Numbered from the stretch's first letter, positions 9,978 to 19,290 are shown. The stretch: DNA of 64,000 nt from JAICXG01 sp963801255 (GCA_963801255.1 CAWDEC010000007.1:186001-250000), one strand, 5' to 3'. Made by a program: numbers and translations. Notes: generated by a model from the letters alone, not told the origin.

Positions 9978-11312
9978 TTAGCTCGCGATAAACTTGATGA
10001 AACAAATAAGAACTGCCAACAAGAGCGAAGCCAGGGCAAAAAGAAAAGTATAGATAAGAGTGTCTTGTTTCCGGGCGCGCTGCTGCGCCTCCGCATAAGG
10101 TATCCGGGTAAACGTGACCATCGCGTAAAGCGGCAGATAAATTTCTGGCAACCATCCCTCCAGAACATGATCAAGCTTCTTCTTCGCCCGGAAGGCACGC
10201 GACGCTGTCTTATCGCGCATCTCGATAAAGTTATGCACCGCAAGATCAGCCAAGGCGTCCGCATTTGCCTTCCGTCGTTCGAAGTATTCGGCGAAAGCTT
10301 TCTTACGGTCGTTAGGGAACTCCTCCAGGCACTCATCAAAAACCACGCAATCTTCGAAAGCCGCGTTCATCCCCTGTCCATAAAAAGGCACCACGGCGTG
10401 TGCCGCATCGCCGACGAGCGCGATCTTGTCTTCGTAGGACCAAGGCCCGCAGCGGATCGTGACTAATGATCCAGTTGGGTTACTCCAGTAATCCTCCAGC
10501 AGCGAAGGCATGAGTGCTACTGCATCGGGAAATTCTTCGTCGAAAAATCGACGCACATCGTCATCGTTCTTCATCGTGGCGAAGCTGCGTGGACCTTCAA
10601 ATTCCCAAAACAAGGTACAAGTAAACGAAGCATCGGGGTTAGGAAGCGCGATCATCATGAAACTCTTGCGTGGCCAGATATGAAGCGCATTTTTCTCCAT
10701 TTGCCAGGAACCATCCGGCCCGGGCGGAATAGTTAGCTCCTTATAACCATGCGGAAGGTAACTCTGACTATATTCAAACCGATCGAGTCGCTGCATCGAA
10801 CGCCGCACCGCCGAAAAAGCTCCATCGACTCCTACGATCGCATCGGCGCGCGAAGTGCTGGTCTCGTTAGTCTGCGTGTGAACGAGTTTGGCCAGGGGCG
10901 TCTCCAGGTCGACCTGGCTGCAGCGCTGGTTGAACTTCACCTGCACGTTAAGATGGCGTTGCGCCGCTTCGATCACGACCGTATTCAAGGCGCCGCGGCC
11001 AATGGAATTAATCCACTTCTTGGGGTCACGGTCGTAAGGCGAAAAGTGCACCCCGCCCGAGCGATCGTGGATCATCCGGCCGCGCATCGGGATCGCATGC
11101 TGCAGGACTTGCTCGGCCAGTCCGACCTGTTGCAGCGCATGAATGCCTCGCGTCGAGAGTGCCAGATTGATCGAACGCCCACCGACCAAATTCCCCTCGC
11201 GCGGATCGGATCGGCGCTCGAAAAGCTCGACTTCGTATCCTCGGCGTCCGAGAAAAGCCGCGAGGAGCCCGCCCGCCAAACCGCTGCCGATGAGCGTAAA
11301 CTTCGATGCCAT
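9978..11312 (-). CDS. kmo: Kynurenine 3-monooxygenase
   Basis: FAD-dependent aromatic hydroxylase that converts L-kynurenine to 3-hydroxykynurenine with NADPH and O2. From the ATG at 11310-11312 the protein opens with ASKFTLIGSGLAGGLLAA (Rossmann FAD motif) and continues with ELFERRSDPR. The second FAD motif is ALVGDAAHAVVPFYGQGMNA. KMO-specific stretches include GRSINLALSTRGIHAL. A C-terminal hydrophobic helix (ALASLLLAVLICFIKF) matches the membrane anchor of the family. It is separated from kynU only by a receiver gene on the other strand. Confidence 0.93.
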   Translation of the reverse strand: MASKFTLIGSGLAGGLLAAFLGRRGYEVELFERRSDPREGNLVGGRSINLALSTRGIHALQQVGLAEQVLQHAIPMRGRMIHDRSGGVHFSPYDRDPKKWINSIGRGALNTVVIEAAQRHLNVQVKFNQRCSQVDLETPLAKLVHTQTNETSTSRADAIVGVDGAFSAVRRSMQRLDRFEYSQSYLPHGYKELTIPPGPDGSWQMEKNALHIWPRKSFMMIALPNPDASFTCTLFWEFEGPRSFATMKNDDDVRRFFDEEFPDAVALMPSLLEDYWSNPTGSLVTIRCGPWSYEDKIALVGDAAHAVVPFYGQGMNAAFEDCVVFDECLEEFPNDRKKAFAEYFERRKANADALADLAVHNFIEMRDKTASRAFRAKKKLDHVLEGWLPEIYLPLYAMVTFTRIPYAEAQQRARKQDTLIYTFLFALASLLLAVLICFIKFIAS

Positions 11313-11409
11313 GCGGTTGTATCGTGACTGTTTCCGGGAATTTGCCAAGTATCGGTGGCGCTGGAGCCACTTTCCGCAGTGGCACTGCGATTGCTAATGC
11401 TGCATCAAA

Positions 11410-11814
11410 GTGATGAATCCCGAGCAACAGCCCGCTGGCCAGACATTTGAACTCAAGGCGCTCTTGCTGGTGGATGACGACAAACAACTCGCCTCCGCTT
11501 TGCAGTGGATTTTAGCCGACGAGAATTTTCTGGTCGATCTCGCTTTCGATGGCGATGAGGCGCTTCTCAAGGTGAAAGCTCACGCCTACGACGCGGTCAT
11601 TTGCGATCTGAAAATGCCGAACTTGCAGGGCGACCAGTTTTATATCCAGGTGCGCGATCTACGTCCTGACCTGGGCGATCGCTTCATCTTCATTACCGGC
11701 TACGCGACCGATCCGCAGGTGCGGCACTTCCTCATCGAGAACGAAGTGAAATTCCTCGTGAAGCCGTTTCCGATTGCGGGCCTGATCAGCTGCGTGCGCG
11801 AGCTCCTGAGCTGA
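11410..11814 (+). CDS. Stand-alone response-regulator receiver protein
   Basis: A 134-residue CheY-like receiver without an output domain. All phosphorylation residues are present: the acidic pair D22-D24 in LLLVDDDKQ, phospho-acceptor D66 in VICDLKMPN, T96 in FITGY and K118 in FLVKPFP. It probably relays phosphate or acts by protein binding. It sits alone between kmo and kynU on the opposite strand and converges with kynU, so a regulatory link to kynurenine use is possible but unproven. Confidence 0.9.
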   Translation: MMNPEQQPAGQTFELKALLLVDDDKQLASALQWILADENFLVDLAFDGDEALLKVKAHAYDAVICDLKMPNLQGDQFYIQVRDLRPDLGDRFIFITGYATDPQVRHFLIENEVKFLVKPFPIAGLISCVRELLS

Positions 11815-11828
11815 GAGAACGAAACTGC

Positions 11829-13100
11829 CTAACGATGGCGGGTAAGGATCTGCGCGAAACGCCAGACCTCGTGAAAAGTGTTGTAGAGGGGCGTGGGCGC
11901 GACGCGAATCACATTCGGTTCGCGAAAATCCGTCTTCACTCCTGCGACCTCAAGCTTGCGAAATAGCTCCTTTGGATGTTCGCGCACGAGGATGGACAGC
12001 TGACAGCCGCGTTCGTTAGGCGGACGTGGCGTGATAACGTTGAACAGATCGGAGGGCGCCCGGTCGAGAAGGAAGTGGAGATAGCCGGTGAGACGTTCCG
12101 ATTTTTCGCGCAGCGGCTCCATTCCCCCGGCCTCATCGAAGATCGCAAAAGAAGTGCGTAGCGGCGCCATGGCCAGAATTGGCGGGTTGCTAATTTGCCA
12201 CGCGTCCGCGGAGGACACAGGGACAAATTCAGACTCCAGCTGCATTCGAAATCGCGTCGCTGGATCGTTTCCCCACCATCCCGCGAACCGCGGCAACTCG
12301 CGATTGCGCGCGTGGCGCTCGTGCACAAACGCGCCCGCGACCGCGCCTGGTCCGGAGTTGAGATACTTGTAGGAACACCAGACGGCGAAATCGACGTTCC
12401 AATCGTGCAGGCGCAGCGGCACGTTGCCGGCGGCATGAGCAAGATCGATCCCGACGACGCAACCTTGTTGCTGAGCGAGCGCGGTGATCCGAGAAAGGTT
12501 GAAAAGCTGACCGGTAAAGAAGTTCACACCCGCAAAAAGGACGAGCGCGATCTGTTGGCCCTCCGTTTCGAGCAACTTTTCGATGTCCTCCTCGCGAATC
12601 GTCTCCTCCCCTACCCTTGGCTTGGCGAGGAGTAGCGATTCGTCAGGCTGAAAGCCGTGGTGTCCGATCTGCGACTTGATGGCGTAGGTATCGGAAGGAA
12701 ACGCTGGATCCTCCATCAGGATCTTGTGTCGCGTTTTATTCGGCCGATAGAAAGTTGCCATGAGCAGGTGGAGATTCACGGTCAGGCTATTCATGCAGAC
12801 GACTTCGTCAGGTGACGCGCCAACGATCCGGGCAGCAGGCTCGCGGAGCGTCTCGTGATACGAATACCAGGGCGTAGCGGCATCGAAATGCGCGTCAACC
12901 GCCAGGCGCGCCCAGTCATCCAGCTCTTGTTCGATGATGCCGCGAGTGCTCCTGGGCATCAGGCCTAACGAATTACCAACGAAATAAATCAGTTCCTGGC
13001 CGCGCGCGTCAGTCGGAACACAGAACCGGTCACGAAAGCGCCGCAACGGGTCGTCAGCGTCGAGCTGTCGGGCAAAATCTTCGTTAGGCGAAAAAGTCAT
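11829..13100 (-). CDS. kynU: Kynureninase
   Basis: PLP enzyme of 423 residues that cleaves kynurenine or 3-hydroxykynurenine to (3-hydroxy)anthranilate and alanine. Family motifs include YFVGNSLGLMPRS near residue 40, DLAHAAGNVPL (219-229) with the PLP-ring Asp, and the Schiff-base lysine K245 in WCSYKYLNSGPG. The stop codon TAG lies inside a copy of the GCCTAACGA motif. The gene follows the VOC gene by 22 bases and ends the minus-strand kynurenine run. Confidence 0.95.
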   Translation of the reverse strand: MTFSPNEDFARQLDADDPLRRFRDRFCVPTDARGQELIYFVGNSLGLMPRSTRGIIEQELDDWARLAVDAHFDAATPWYSYHETLREPAARIVGASPDEVVCMNSLTVNLHLLMATFYRPNKTRHKILMEDPAFPSDTYAIKSQIGHHGFQPDESLLLAKPRVGEETIREEDIEKLLETEGQQIALVLFAGVNFFTGQLFNLSRITALAQQQGCVVGIDLAHAAGNVPLRLHDWNVDFAVWCSYKYLNSGPGAVAGAFVHERHARNRELPRFAGWWGNDPATRFRMQLESEFVPVSSADAWQISNPPILAMAPLRTSFAIFDEAGGMEPLREKSERLTGYLHFLLDRAPSDLFNVITPRPPNERGCQLSILVREHPKELFRKLEVAGVKTDFREPNVIRVAPTPLYNTFHEVWRFAQILTRHR

Positions 13101-13122
13101 CCACGTGTCTTAAGCGGACAGT

Positions 13123-13588
13123 CTATCGTTCAACTGAAGGCGGTTGCATAAGTTCGATCGTCGTCCCGTCGGGATCGCGTACGTAAACTACTCGCTTGCC
13201 GGCGTTCGGACCCGTCAGCAAAACCTGTGGTTTGCCCGCCTGTCTCCAGCCTGAATTCGCGATCGCGCGCAGCACCGAATCGAGATCATCCACCGTGAAA
13301 GCAATGTGGACGGAGCCAACATCGCAGGGTCTGGGGGCAAGTCTTTGTCGTTCCGTCGGCTCGATGGTACTCGAGCAGTTCGATCCGATGACCCGGCGCT
13401 TGCAGGACCGCGATGGAAATCTCAGCACCCGATACGCCGGTCACTTCGCTCGCCAACTCGCCAGTATGATGCGCGCGATGCGACAACTGAAAGCCCAGAA
13501 CGCCCTGCCAAAAAGCGAGCGAGCGGTCGAGGTCGGCCACCGTAATTCCGGTATGGTCGGCCGACCGGATGCGGAAGCCACCCTTCAT
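13123..13588 (-). CDS. VOC (glyoxalase/bleomycin-resistance/dioxygenase) family protein, frameshifted
   Basis: Both halves of a vicinal-oxygen-chelate protein are present in different frames. The N half reads ADHTGITVADLDRSLAFWQ ... IELLEYH. The C half reads GSVHIAFTVDDLDSVLRAIA ... YVRDPDGTTIELMQ, with the typical metal His and Glu. Removing one base from the five-G run at 13333-13337 restores a single protein of about 154 residues. The start overlaps the RidA stop by ATGA. Its place in the kynurenine run suggests a ring-compound substrate, but 3-hydroxyanthranilate dioxygenase is a cupin, so the step is unassigned. Confidence 0.75.
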
Positions 13589-14022
13589 TTTGCCGTCTCG
13601 CCTAACAATGCAATCACCTTCAACTCAATCGCGATCGGCGTCGGCAATGCGCCCACTTCCACTGTCGTGCGGGTCGGATTTGGTTTGCCCGAGCCGGCAA
13701 AATAAGAGGGATAGATGCGATTAAAAATGGGGAAGTCCCTTTGCATGTTCGTCAGGAAAACGGTGACATCGACAATATCGTTCCAGGACGCTCCGGCGTC
13801 CTCAAGCACAAGGCGCACATTCTCGAAAACGGCGTGGCACTGCTTTTCAATCTCGTAGCTGACGACATTGCCCTCCGCGTCGAGCGTCACTCCGGGAATT
13901 TGTTTGCTCCCGCGCACGCGCGGACCGATCCCGGAAAGAAACAACAGGTCGCCCACGCGCCTGGCATGAGGAAAGGCGCCGACCGGTTCCGCAGCACGCT
14001 GGCTTTCAAAGGACTCGCTCAT
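13585..14022 (-). CDS. RidA-family deaminase, probable 2-aminomuconate deaminase
   Basis: A 145-residue YjgF/YER057c/UK114-fold protein starting at ATG 14020-14022 (MSESFESQRAAEPVGAFPHARRVGDLLFLSG). The catalytic-type Arg lies in PTRTTVEV and the C-terminal strand is IAIELKVIALLG. The family releases ammonia from enamines and imines; one branch is the 2-aminomuconate deaminase of the kynurenine and 2-nitrobenzoate routes. The location directly after the aminomuconate-semialdehyde-type dehydrogenase (17-base gap) makes that assignment attractive. A generic RidA housekeeping role is the alternative. Confidence 0.82.
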   Translation of the reverse strand: MSESFESQRAAEPVGAFPHARRVGDLLFLSGIGPRVRGSKQIPGVTLDAEGNVVSYEIEKQCHAVFENVRLVLEDAGASWNDIVDVTVFLTNMQRDFPIFNRIYPSYFAGSGKPNPTRTTVEVGALPTPIAIELKVIALLGETAK

Positions 14023-14039
14023 TGATTGGTTAAGCACCA

Positions 14040-15497
14040 CTACGTTCGGGCGATGCAGACATTCTTTGGCTCGGTGAAAAAACGAAGTGCTTCTTCGCCT
14101 CCTTCGCGGCCGACGCCGCTTTGTTTCATCCCCCCAAAAGGCACTCGCAAATCGCGCACCAACCAGCAGTTTACCCAAACCGTGCCGGTGTGGATTTGTT
14201 CGGCAACGCGGTAGGCTCGGTTAAGGTTTTGCGTCCAGATGCTCGAGGAAAGGCCGTATTCGACATCGTTGGCATAACGAATGACTTCCTCCTCGCTTTC
14301 GAAAGGCGTGATGGTCACGACAGGACCGAAGATTTCTTCGCGGTTCACCCGGCAGGCGACGGGCAAACCGGTGATGACGGTTGGGGGGAAAAAATAACCG
14401 TCGCGACAACGCTCGTTAGGCGGTTCCGGCACAATGCCGCCGACGGCAATCGCACCCCCTTCCTCCCGCGCCAGGTCGACGTAAAACTTCACCTTGTCGA
14501 GCTGTGTTTTTGAAACGATCGCACCCTGGTCAGTCGTCGGCTCGAGCGGGTCGCCCTGTTTCAACTGGCCGACCCTTTCGACAAAACTCCTAACGAATTC
14601 GTCGTACTTTGGGCGCTCCACGAAAACGCGCGAACCGCAAAGGCAGACTTGACCCTGGTTGGCAAAGGATGAACGAACGCTCCCGGCGATAGCCGCTTCC
14701 AGATCGGCGTCGGCGAAAATGATGTTGGGATTTTTACCTCCCAGCTCGAGCGAAATTTTCTTGAATAAGGATGCGCCAGCTTCTGCAACTTTGCGTCCGG
14801 TCACTGTGCCACCGGTGAAAGAAATCGTGCCGATCCTGGGATGCGCCGTAATCGCCGCGCCAACGTTAGGTCCCGTTCCATGCACGATGTTGAGGACGCC
14901 CTTGGGCAAACCTGCCTCGCGGCAAATTTCGCAGAGCAAAAAAGCCGTCATCGGCGTCAATTCGCTCGGCTTGGCCACGGCGGTATTCCCGACCGCGATC
15001 GCAGGCGCGATTTTCCAGCTCAGCAAATAGAGCGGCAGATTCCACGGTGAGATGAGACCCACAATGCCGCGCGGCTGGCGCAGCGTGTAATTGAAGGCAA
15101 TGCCATCCATGACATGCGCCTCGTTTTCCGTGTGCAGGATCGCGGTGGCAAAGAAGCGGAAGTTGGAAGAGGCACGCGGGATGTCGAGCGAACGAGCAAG
15201 CGAAAGCGGTTTGCCGGTGTCGATGGATTCGGCGCGGGCGAACTTTTCCAGGTCGCGATCGATGAGATCGGCGATGCGCAGTAAAATGCGCGAACGATCC
15301 GCCGCCGGCGTGCGCGCCCAGGATGGGAACGCTTTTTCCGCCGCTGCCACCGCCAGCTCCACGTCCCGACTGTCGCTATCGGGGACTAACGAATAAGCGC
15401 GGCCGGTGGCGGGTTCGATATTTTCGAGATAGCTGCCACTACCAGGCCTAACGAACTCGCCATCAATAAAATTGTGAATCTGATCCAGCTCTGTCAT
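14040..15497 (-). CDS. 2-Aminomuconate 6-semialdehyde dehydrogenase-type ALDH
   Basis: NAD-dependent aldehyde dehydrogenase of 485 residues from ATG 15495-15497 (MTELDQIHNFIDGEF). Motifs: PWNLPL (151-156), SFTGGTVTGRK, ELGGKNPNI with general base E251, and GQVCLCGSR with nucleophile C285. The overall sequence resembles the ALDH8/AMSDH and hydroxymuconic semialdehyde group more than betaine or succinate-semialdehyde enzymes. It sits between the M19 peptidase (11-base gap) and the RidA gene, in a run ending with kynureninase, so oxidation of 2-aminomuconate semialdehyde is inferred. Confidence 0.88.
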   Translation of the reverse strand: MTELDQIHNFIDGEFVRPGSGSYLENIEPATGRAYSLVPDSDSRDVELAVAAAEKAFPSWARTPAADRSRILLRIADLIDRDLEKFARAESIDTGKPLSLARSLDIPRASSNFRFFATAILHTENEAHVMDGIAFNYTLRQPRGIVGLISPWNLPLYLLSWKIAPAIAVGNTAVAKPSELTPMTAFLLCEICREAGLPKGVLNIVHGTGPNVGAAITAHPRIGTISFTGGTVTGRKVAEAGASLFKKISLELGGKNPNIIFADADLEAAIAGSVRSSFANQGQVCLCGSRVFVERPKYDEFVRSFVERVGQLKQGDPLEPTTDQGAIVSKTQLDKVKFYVDLAREEGGAIAVGGIVPEPPNERCRDGYFFPPTVITGLPVACRVNREEIFGPVVTITPFESEEEVIRYANDVEYGLSSSIWTQNLNRAYRVAEQIHTGTVWVNCWLVRDLRVPFGGMKQSGVGREGGEEALRFFTEPKNVCIART

Positions 15498-15508
15498 GGC
15501 ACTCCCCG

Positions 15509-16549
15509 CTATAATATCTGGCGTAAAACGCGCAGCCAATTGTCACGCAGAATTTTCTCCAGGTCTCCATTACTGAAGCCGCGCTCGATTAACTTCCGCG
15601 TCAGATTGCGTGTGTGTCCGTGATGCGACAGATCGGACAGAAAATAAGGTCTGGCTAGTTTTGCTTCCAGCTCCGCGAGGCGCGCCGGGGGAATTTGCCG
15701 CCACAGGAACTGACAAAAATCGAAACCCAGCCCAATGCCGTCGATCCCAATCAGGCTGGCGACGTGCTCGATGTGATCGACATAGCGGTCGAGAGTAGCG
15801 TCTTCCTTTCTTGGACTAACGAGAATGGCGTTTATACCAATGACTCCACCGCGCGCGCCGATCATGCGAATTTGCTCATCGCTGATGTTGCGCTCGATGT
15901 CGTAAAAGTGCCGTGCGTTGGTATGAGAGACGATGAGCGGTCCGATCGTCAGGCTGCAAATTTCTTCGAAGCCCGCAGGGTTAATATGGGCGAGATCGAT
16001 CAGGAGACCGAGCCGCTGGCATTCCGCGACCAGCTCGCGGCCAAAGTTCGTTAGGCCATGCGCCGGTGAGCCGCTGGGCGCGAAAATTCCGCCGGCAGCC
16101 GCCGCGTTCTCGCGCGCGTGCGTGAACGAAATCACGCGCAAGCCGAGTTCGTAGAAGATGCGCACGAGGTGGAGATCGTGGCCCAGCGGCTCGACTCCCT
16201 CCATGGTGAGAAGCAGAGCGATCTGCCGGTTGCGCCGCGCCTCCTCGATCTCAGAGAAGGAACGGCAAAATGCGAGCCGCGAGTTGGCTTTCAACTCTTC
16301 CTGAAGAAGCGCGATCTGATCGAGCGCCACGCGCAAACCATCGTTAGGCAAGTACTCATCATCGACATAAAGCGCGACGCCAAGCAAACCGATGTTGCCC
16401 GTCTCAAATTGCGGCAAAAAATCGGTGGAAATGATGTTGCGTCGTGAGCGCTGCAAGAAAAGTCCGAGCGGGAGATCGTAATGCATGTCGATAATCCCGC
16501 CCGCGTGGATACGCGCGACGCGCTCGTTGATTGAGTCGGCTGAGGTCAT
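15509..16549 (-). CDS. Membrane dipeptidase (peptidase M19 family)
   Basis: A 346-residue zinc hydrolase of the amidohydrolase superfamily. The metal ligands are visible: H23 and D25 in IIDMHYDLP, the bridging Glu in LTMEGVEPLG, and the later His in IVSHTNARHFYDIERN; GIDGIGLGFDF carries a conserved C-terminal Asp. M19 enzymes cleave dipeptides, including those with D-residues. There is no signal peptide, so it is probably cytosolic. Its ATG overlaps the lpxB stop (ATGA at 16546-16549), which places it in the same transcript as a lipid A gene and the kynurenine genes. Confidence 0.9.
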   Translation of the reverse strand: MTSADSINERVARIHAGGIIDMHYDLPLGLFLQRSRRNIISTDFLPQFETGNIGLLGVALYVDDEYLPNDGLRVALDQIALLQEELKANSRLAFCRSFSEIEEARRNRQIALLLTMEGVEPLGHDLHLVRIFYELGLRVISFTHARENAAAAGGIFAPSGSPAHGLTNFGRELVAECQRLGLLIDLAHINPAGFEEICSLTIGPLIVSHTNARHFYDIERNISDEQIRMIGARGGVIGINAILVSPRKEDATLDRYVDHIEHVASLIGIDGIGLGFDFCQFLWRQIPPARLAELEAKLARPYFLSDLSHHGHTRNLTRKLIERGFSNGDLEKILRDNWLRVLRQIL

Positions 16550-17676
16550 CTCGTGAAGATGGTCTCGAGGATGGCGCGGGCCGCGACTTCGTTAGCCCCC
16601 CCCTGGCCGAGGCTGGCAATTACCTCGTCGAAAGCGGAAATCATTTGGGCACGGTGTCCCTGGTCATTGAGCAGCCGAATGACCGCATTCGCGATCGCCT
16701 GCGGCTGAGCATCCTGCTGGATGAATTCGGGAATAATTTCACGACCGGCGAGAACGTTAGGCATGCCGAGGTGTTTGACACGGATGAGCATTCTGCCAGC
16801 AAGATAAGTTGGCAGCGCAACCTTGTAGACGAGAACAAATGGCAAGCGAAAGAAGGCTGCTTCCAGCGTTGCGGTGCCCGAGGCCACAACGCCGGCGGCG
16901 GCCCGCTGCATCGTTAGGGCTGCTTCTCCAATGGTAAGATCGATCTCGCCTAACGAATCGCCAGCTGGTTGGAGTGCCTCACGGATTTTCGCGGCCAACG
17001 CGTCGGTCGCGGCTGCGATCTCAAAACGCAACGCAGGCTGGGCGGTACGCAAACGGCGCATCACTTCGATCAGAATTGGCATGAGCTGCCGCACTTCGCG
17101 CGCGCGGCTCCCGGGGAAAAGACTAACGAGATTGGAATCGCGCTCCACCGCGGCTCGCTTCGCTTTCAGATCTTCGATCATCGGATGCCCGACAAAAATT
17201 GTGCGGAGCCCGGATTGTTTGTAGAGCTGAGCTTCGAAAGGGAAGATGCAAAGCATGAGGTCTAGCCAGCGCGCCATTTTCGGGATGCGCCCGCGATTCC
17301 AAGCCCAGACTTGCGGGCTGATGTAATAAACGACTCTCCCGCCTAACGAACCTTCGTGCAGTGTGCGCGCGAGTCGGAGATTGAACCCAGGGTAATCAAT
17401 CAGGACGACCGCATCGGGTTTGGCGACGGAGATTTCCTTCAATGTTTTGGCAAATTCGCGCCGAAAATAACCATAGTGCTTGATCACCTCCGATAAACCG
17501 ACCACCCCGGCTTCGGCACTCCAATCGAGAAACGACGGGCCGGCGACGGCTCGCATTCTCGGCCCGCCACGGCCGAAAAATTCCATCTCGGGCTGGAGCC
17601 GGCGCAGAGCTTCCATGAGCGCGGAACCGTGGTTGTCGCCACTGGTTTCGCCCGCCACGAAGTAAATGCGACTCAT
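16546..17676 (-). CDS. lpxB: Lipid-A-disaccharide synthase
   Basis: GT19 glycosyltransferase that joins UDP-diacylglucosamine and lipid X to form the lipid A disaccharide. The start at ATG 17674-17676 gives the hallmark MSRIYFVAGETSGDNHGSALMEAL. Further family motifs are AGVVGLSEVIKHY, YYISPQVWAWNRGRIPKMAR, FVGHPMIEDL and LFPGSRAREV. At 376 residues the length is normal. It follows the Gfo/Idh gene by 26 bases and is translationally coupled to the dipeptidase. lpxC/fabZ and lpxA are 28 kb away at 45-47 kb. Confidence 0.95.
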   Translation of the reverse strand: MSRIYFVAGETSGDNHGSALMEALRRLQPEMEFFGRGGPRMRAVAGPSFLDWSAEAGVVGLSEVIKHYGYFRREFAKTLKEISVAKPDAVVLIDYPGFNLRLARTLHEGSLGGRVVYYISPQVWAWNRGRIPKMARWLDLMLCIFPFEAQLYKQSGLRTIFVGHPMIEDLKAKRAAVERDSNLVSLFPGSRAREVRQLMPILIEVMRRLRTAQPALRFEIAAATDALAAKIREALQPAGDSLGEIDLTIGEAALTMQRAAAGVVASGTATLEAAFFRLPFVLVYKVALPTYLAGRMLIRVKHLGMPNVLAGREIIPEFIQQDAQPQAIANAVIRLLNDQGHRAQMISAFDEVIASLGQGGANEVAARAILETIFTR

Positions 17677-17702
17677 GCTAGGGCGCGTTTCCAACTCGCG
17701 AC

Positions 17703-18641
17703 TTAATTGGCAGGCGAGGCGCTCGCGTTCGTCTCGATTTGTTTGGTGATCTCCACTGCCAACTCGAGCGCGGCCGTCGCCTCGAAGCCCGACACTTTCG
17801 GCCGCAATCCGGTGCGCGCGCATTCAATAAATGAAAGCAGCTGGCGTTTGAGCGGTTCCTCCTTTTCGATCTCGACTGATGTGCGCTCGATACCGGTCGG
17901 ACCCTTGCGATAAATCTCGCCACTTTGGTCTTGATAATCGAGCGAGAGATACGCGTCCTCCTGAAAGACCCGGATTTTGCGCATCCGCTCGGGACTGATG
18001 CGACTGGAGGTAATGTTCGCTACGCAGCCGTTTTCGAAGCGAATTCGCGCGTTGGCGATGTCTTCGCGCCGACTCAGCACCGGTACGCCGACGGCGTCGA
18101 TCGATTGCACCGGCGCCCTAACGAGATGCAAAATGATCTCAAGATCGTGGATCATGAGATCGAGCACGACACCGATGTCGGTGCTGCGATTGGGAAAGGG
18201 CGAGAGACGATGCGCTTCGATGAAACGCGGATGAGTGAGCCGTGCCTCGAGCGCGCTCAAAACCGGATTGAACCGCTCAACGTGACCGACCTGCAGAATA
18301 AGCTGACGTTGCGCTGCGAGCTCGGCCAGCGAACTCGCTTCCTGGGCGTCCGTTGCGATCGGTTTCTCAATGAGAAGATGCTTTCCTTTTTCCAGAAGGG
18401 GCTGGGCAACGGAGAAGTGCGCGTTGGTCGGCGTAGCGATCGAGGCGGCGTCAATTAACTCGGCGAACTCTTCGAGCGACGCAGCTGCGTGCACCTGGTA
18501 TTGGCTGGCGACCTGCGCAGCGTTCGCGGCATCAATGTCGTAGATGGCAGCGAATTCTGCCGCGTCCGTTTCGGCATAAAGCCGCGCGTGATTCTTTCCG
18601 ATATGACCGACGCCAACGACACCGACGCGTAGCTTCTTCAT
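17703..18641 (-). CDS. Gfo/Idh/MocA family oxidoreductase
   Basis: NAD(P)-dependent sugar dehydrogenase-type protein of 312 residues. The N-terminal Rossmann motif is RVGVVGVGHIGKNHARLY. The EKPIATDAQEA loop carries the conserved catalytic Lys, and the C-terminal domain shows DLMIHDLEIILHLV. Members next to lpx genes in other bacteria include UDP-GlcNAc 3-dehydrogenases (GnnA) that make the 3-amino sugar of lipid A. The position just upstream of lpxB fits that idea, but no GnnB-type transaminase is seen here, so the substrate remains unassigned. Confidence 0.87.
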   Translation of the reverse strand: MKKLRVGVVGVGHIGKNHARLYAETDAAEFAAIYDIDAANAAQVASQYQVHAAASLEEFAELIDAASIATPTNAHFSVAQPLLEKGKHLLIEKPIATDAQEASSLAELAAQRQLILQVGHVERFNPVLSALEARLTHPRFIEAHRLSPFPNRSTDIGVVLDLMIHDLEIILHLVRAPVQSIDAVGVPVLSRREDIANARIRFENGCVANITSSRISPERMRKIRVFQEDAYLSLDYQDQSGEIYRKGPTGIERTSVEIEKEEPLKRQLLSFIECARTGLRPKVSGFEATAALELAVEITKQIETNASASPAN

Positions 18642-18681
18642 AATAGCCCGCGATTAGAAATAACGAAGGACATGCTGCAAA

Positions 18682-19290
18682 GTGCCAGCGAACGGCAGTA
18701 TGAATCAAACGCAAACCGAGTGGGATGAACTCTATCGTCGGCGCGAGACGCCTTGGGAGAAAGGCAAACCGCATCCAGCCCTGGGCGATTTTCTGGCGGA
18801 ATACGGTTCACTCGCTGGTGAGATTTTTGTCCCGGGCTGCGGCTCGGGCCACGATGTGCGCGCCTTGAGCACGGCGGAGAATCACGTGCTTGGAATAGAC
18901 ATTGCGCCATCCGCGATCAGGAAGGCGGAGGCGCTACCTAAAGTGGCGCACGAAGAGTATCGTCTCGCCGATCTGTTTGACTTGCCTAACGAACTGGACG
19001 GCCGATTTGATTGGATCTTCGAACATACCTGCTTTTGTGCGATCGAGCCGACGCGCCGTCGTGCGTATGTTGAGACGATCGTTAGGCTGCTCAAGCCTGG
19101 CGGCAAATTGCTTGCGATCTTTTTCATCAATCCAGATCATGACGAATCGGGCCCACCTTATCGTGTTAGCGCCGCGGAGCTGGAGGAGTTTTTTGGCCGA
19201 ACGTTTGCTCTTGAGCGCGAATGGGTCCCGGCCAGCACGCATCCCGGTCGCGAGCAGCGCGAATTAATGCGCATCCTGAAGCGTCGCTAA
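18682..19290 (+). CDS. TPMT-like SAM-dependent methyltransferase
   Basis: Class I methyltransferase of the thiopurine/thiol S-methyltransferase family (about 197-202 residues). Diagnostic features are WDELYRRRETPWEKGKPHPAL, SAM motif I FVPGCGSGHDV, DIAPSAI, and FEHTCFCAIEPTRR. Enzymes of this family methylate thiols, halides or small toxic acceptors. ATG 18700 (MNQTQTEW) is likelier than 18682, since conservation starts there. It is divergent from the Gfo/Idh gene with only 40 bases between. Confidence 0.88.
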   Translation: MPANGSMNQTQTEWDELYRRRETPWEKGKPHPALGDFLAEYGSLAGEIFVPGCGSGHDVRALSTAENHVLGIDIAPSAIRKAEALPKVAHEEYRLADLFDLPNELDGRFDWIFEHTCFCAIEPTRRRAYVETIVRLLKPGGKLLAIFFINPDHDESGPPYRVSAAELEEFFGRTFALEREWVPASTHPGREQRELMRILKRR

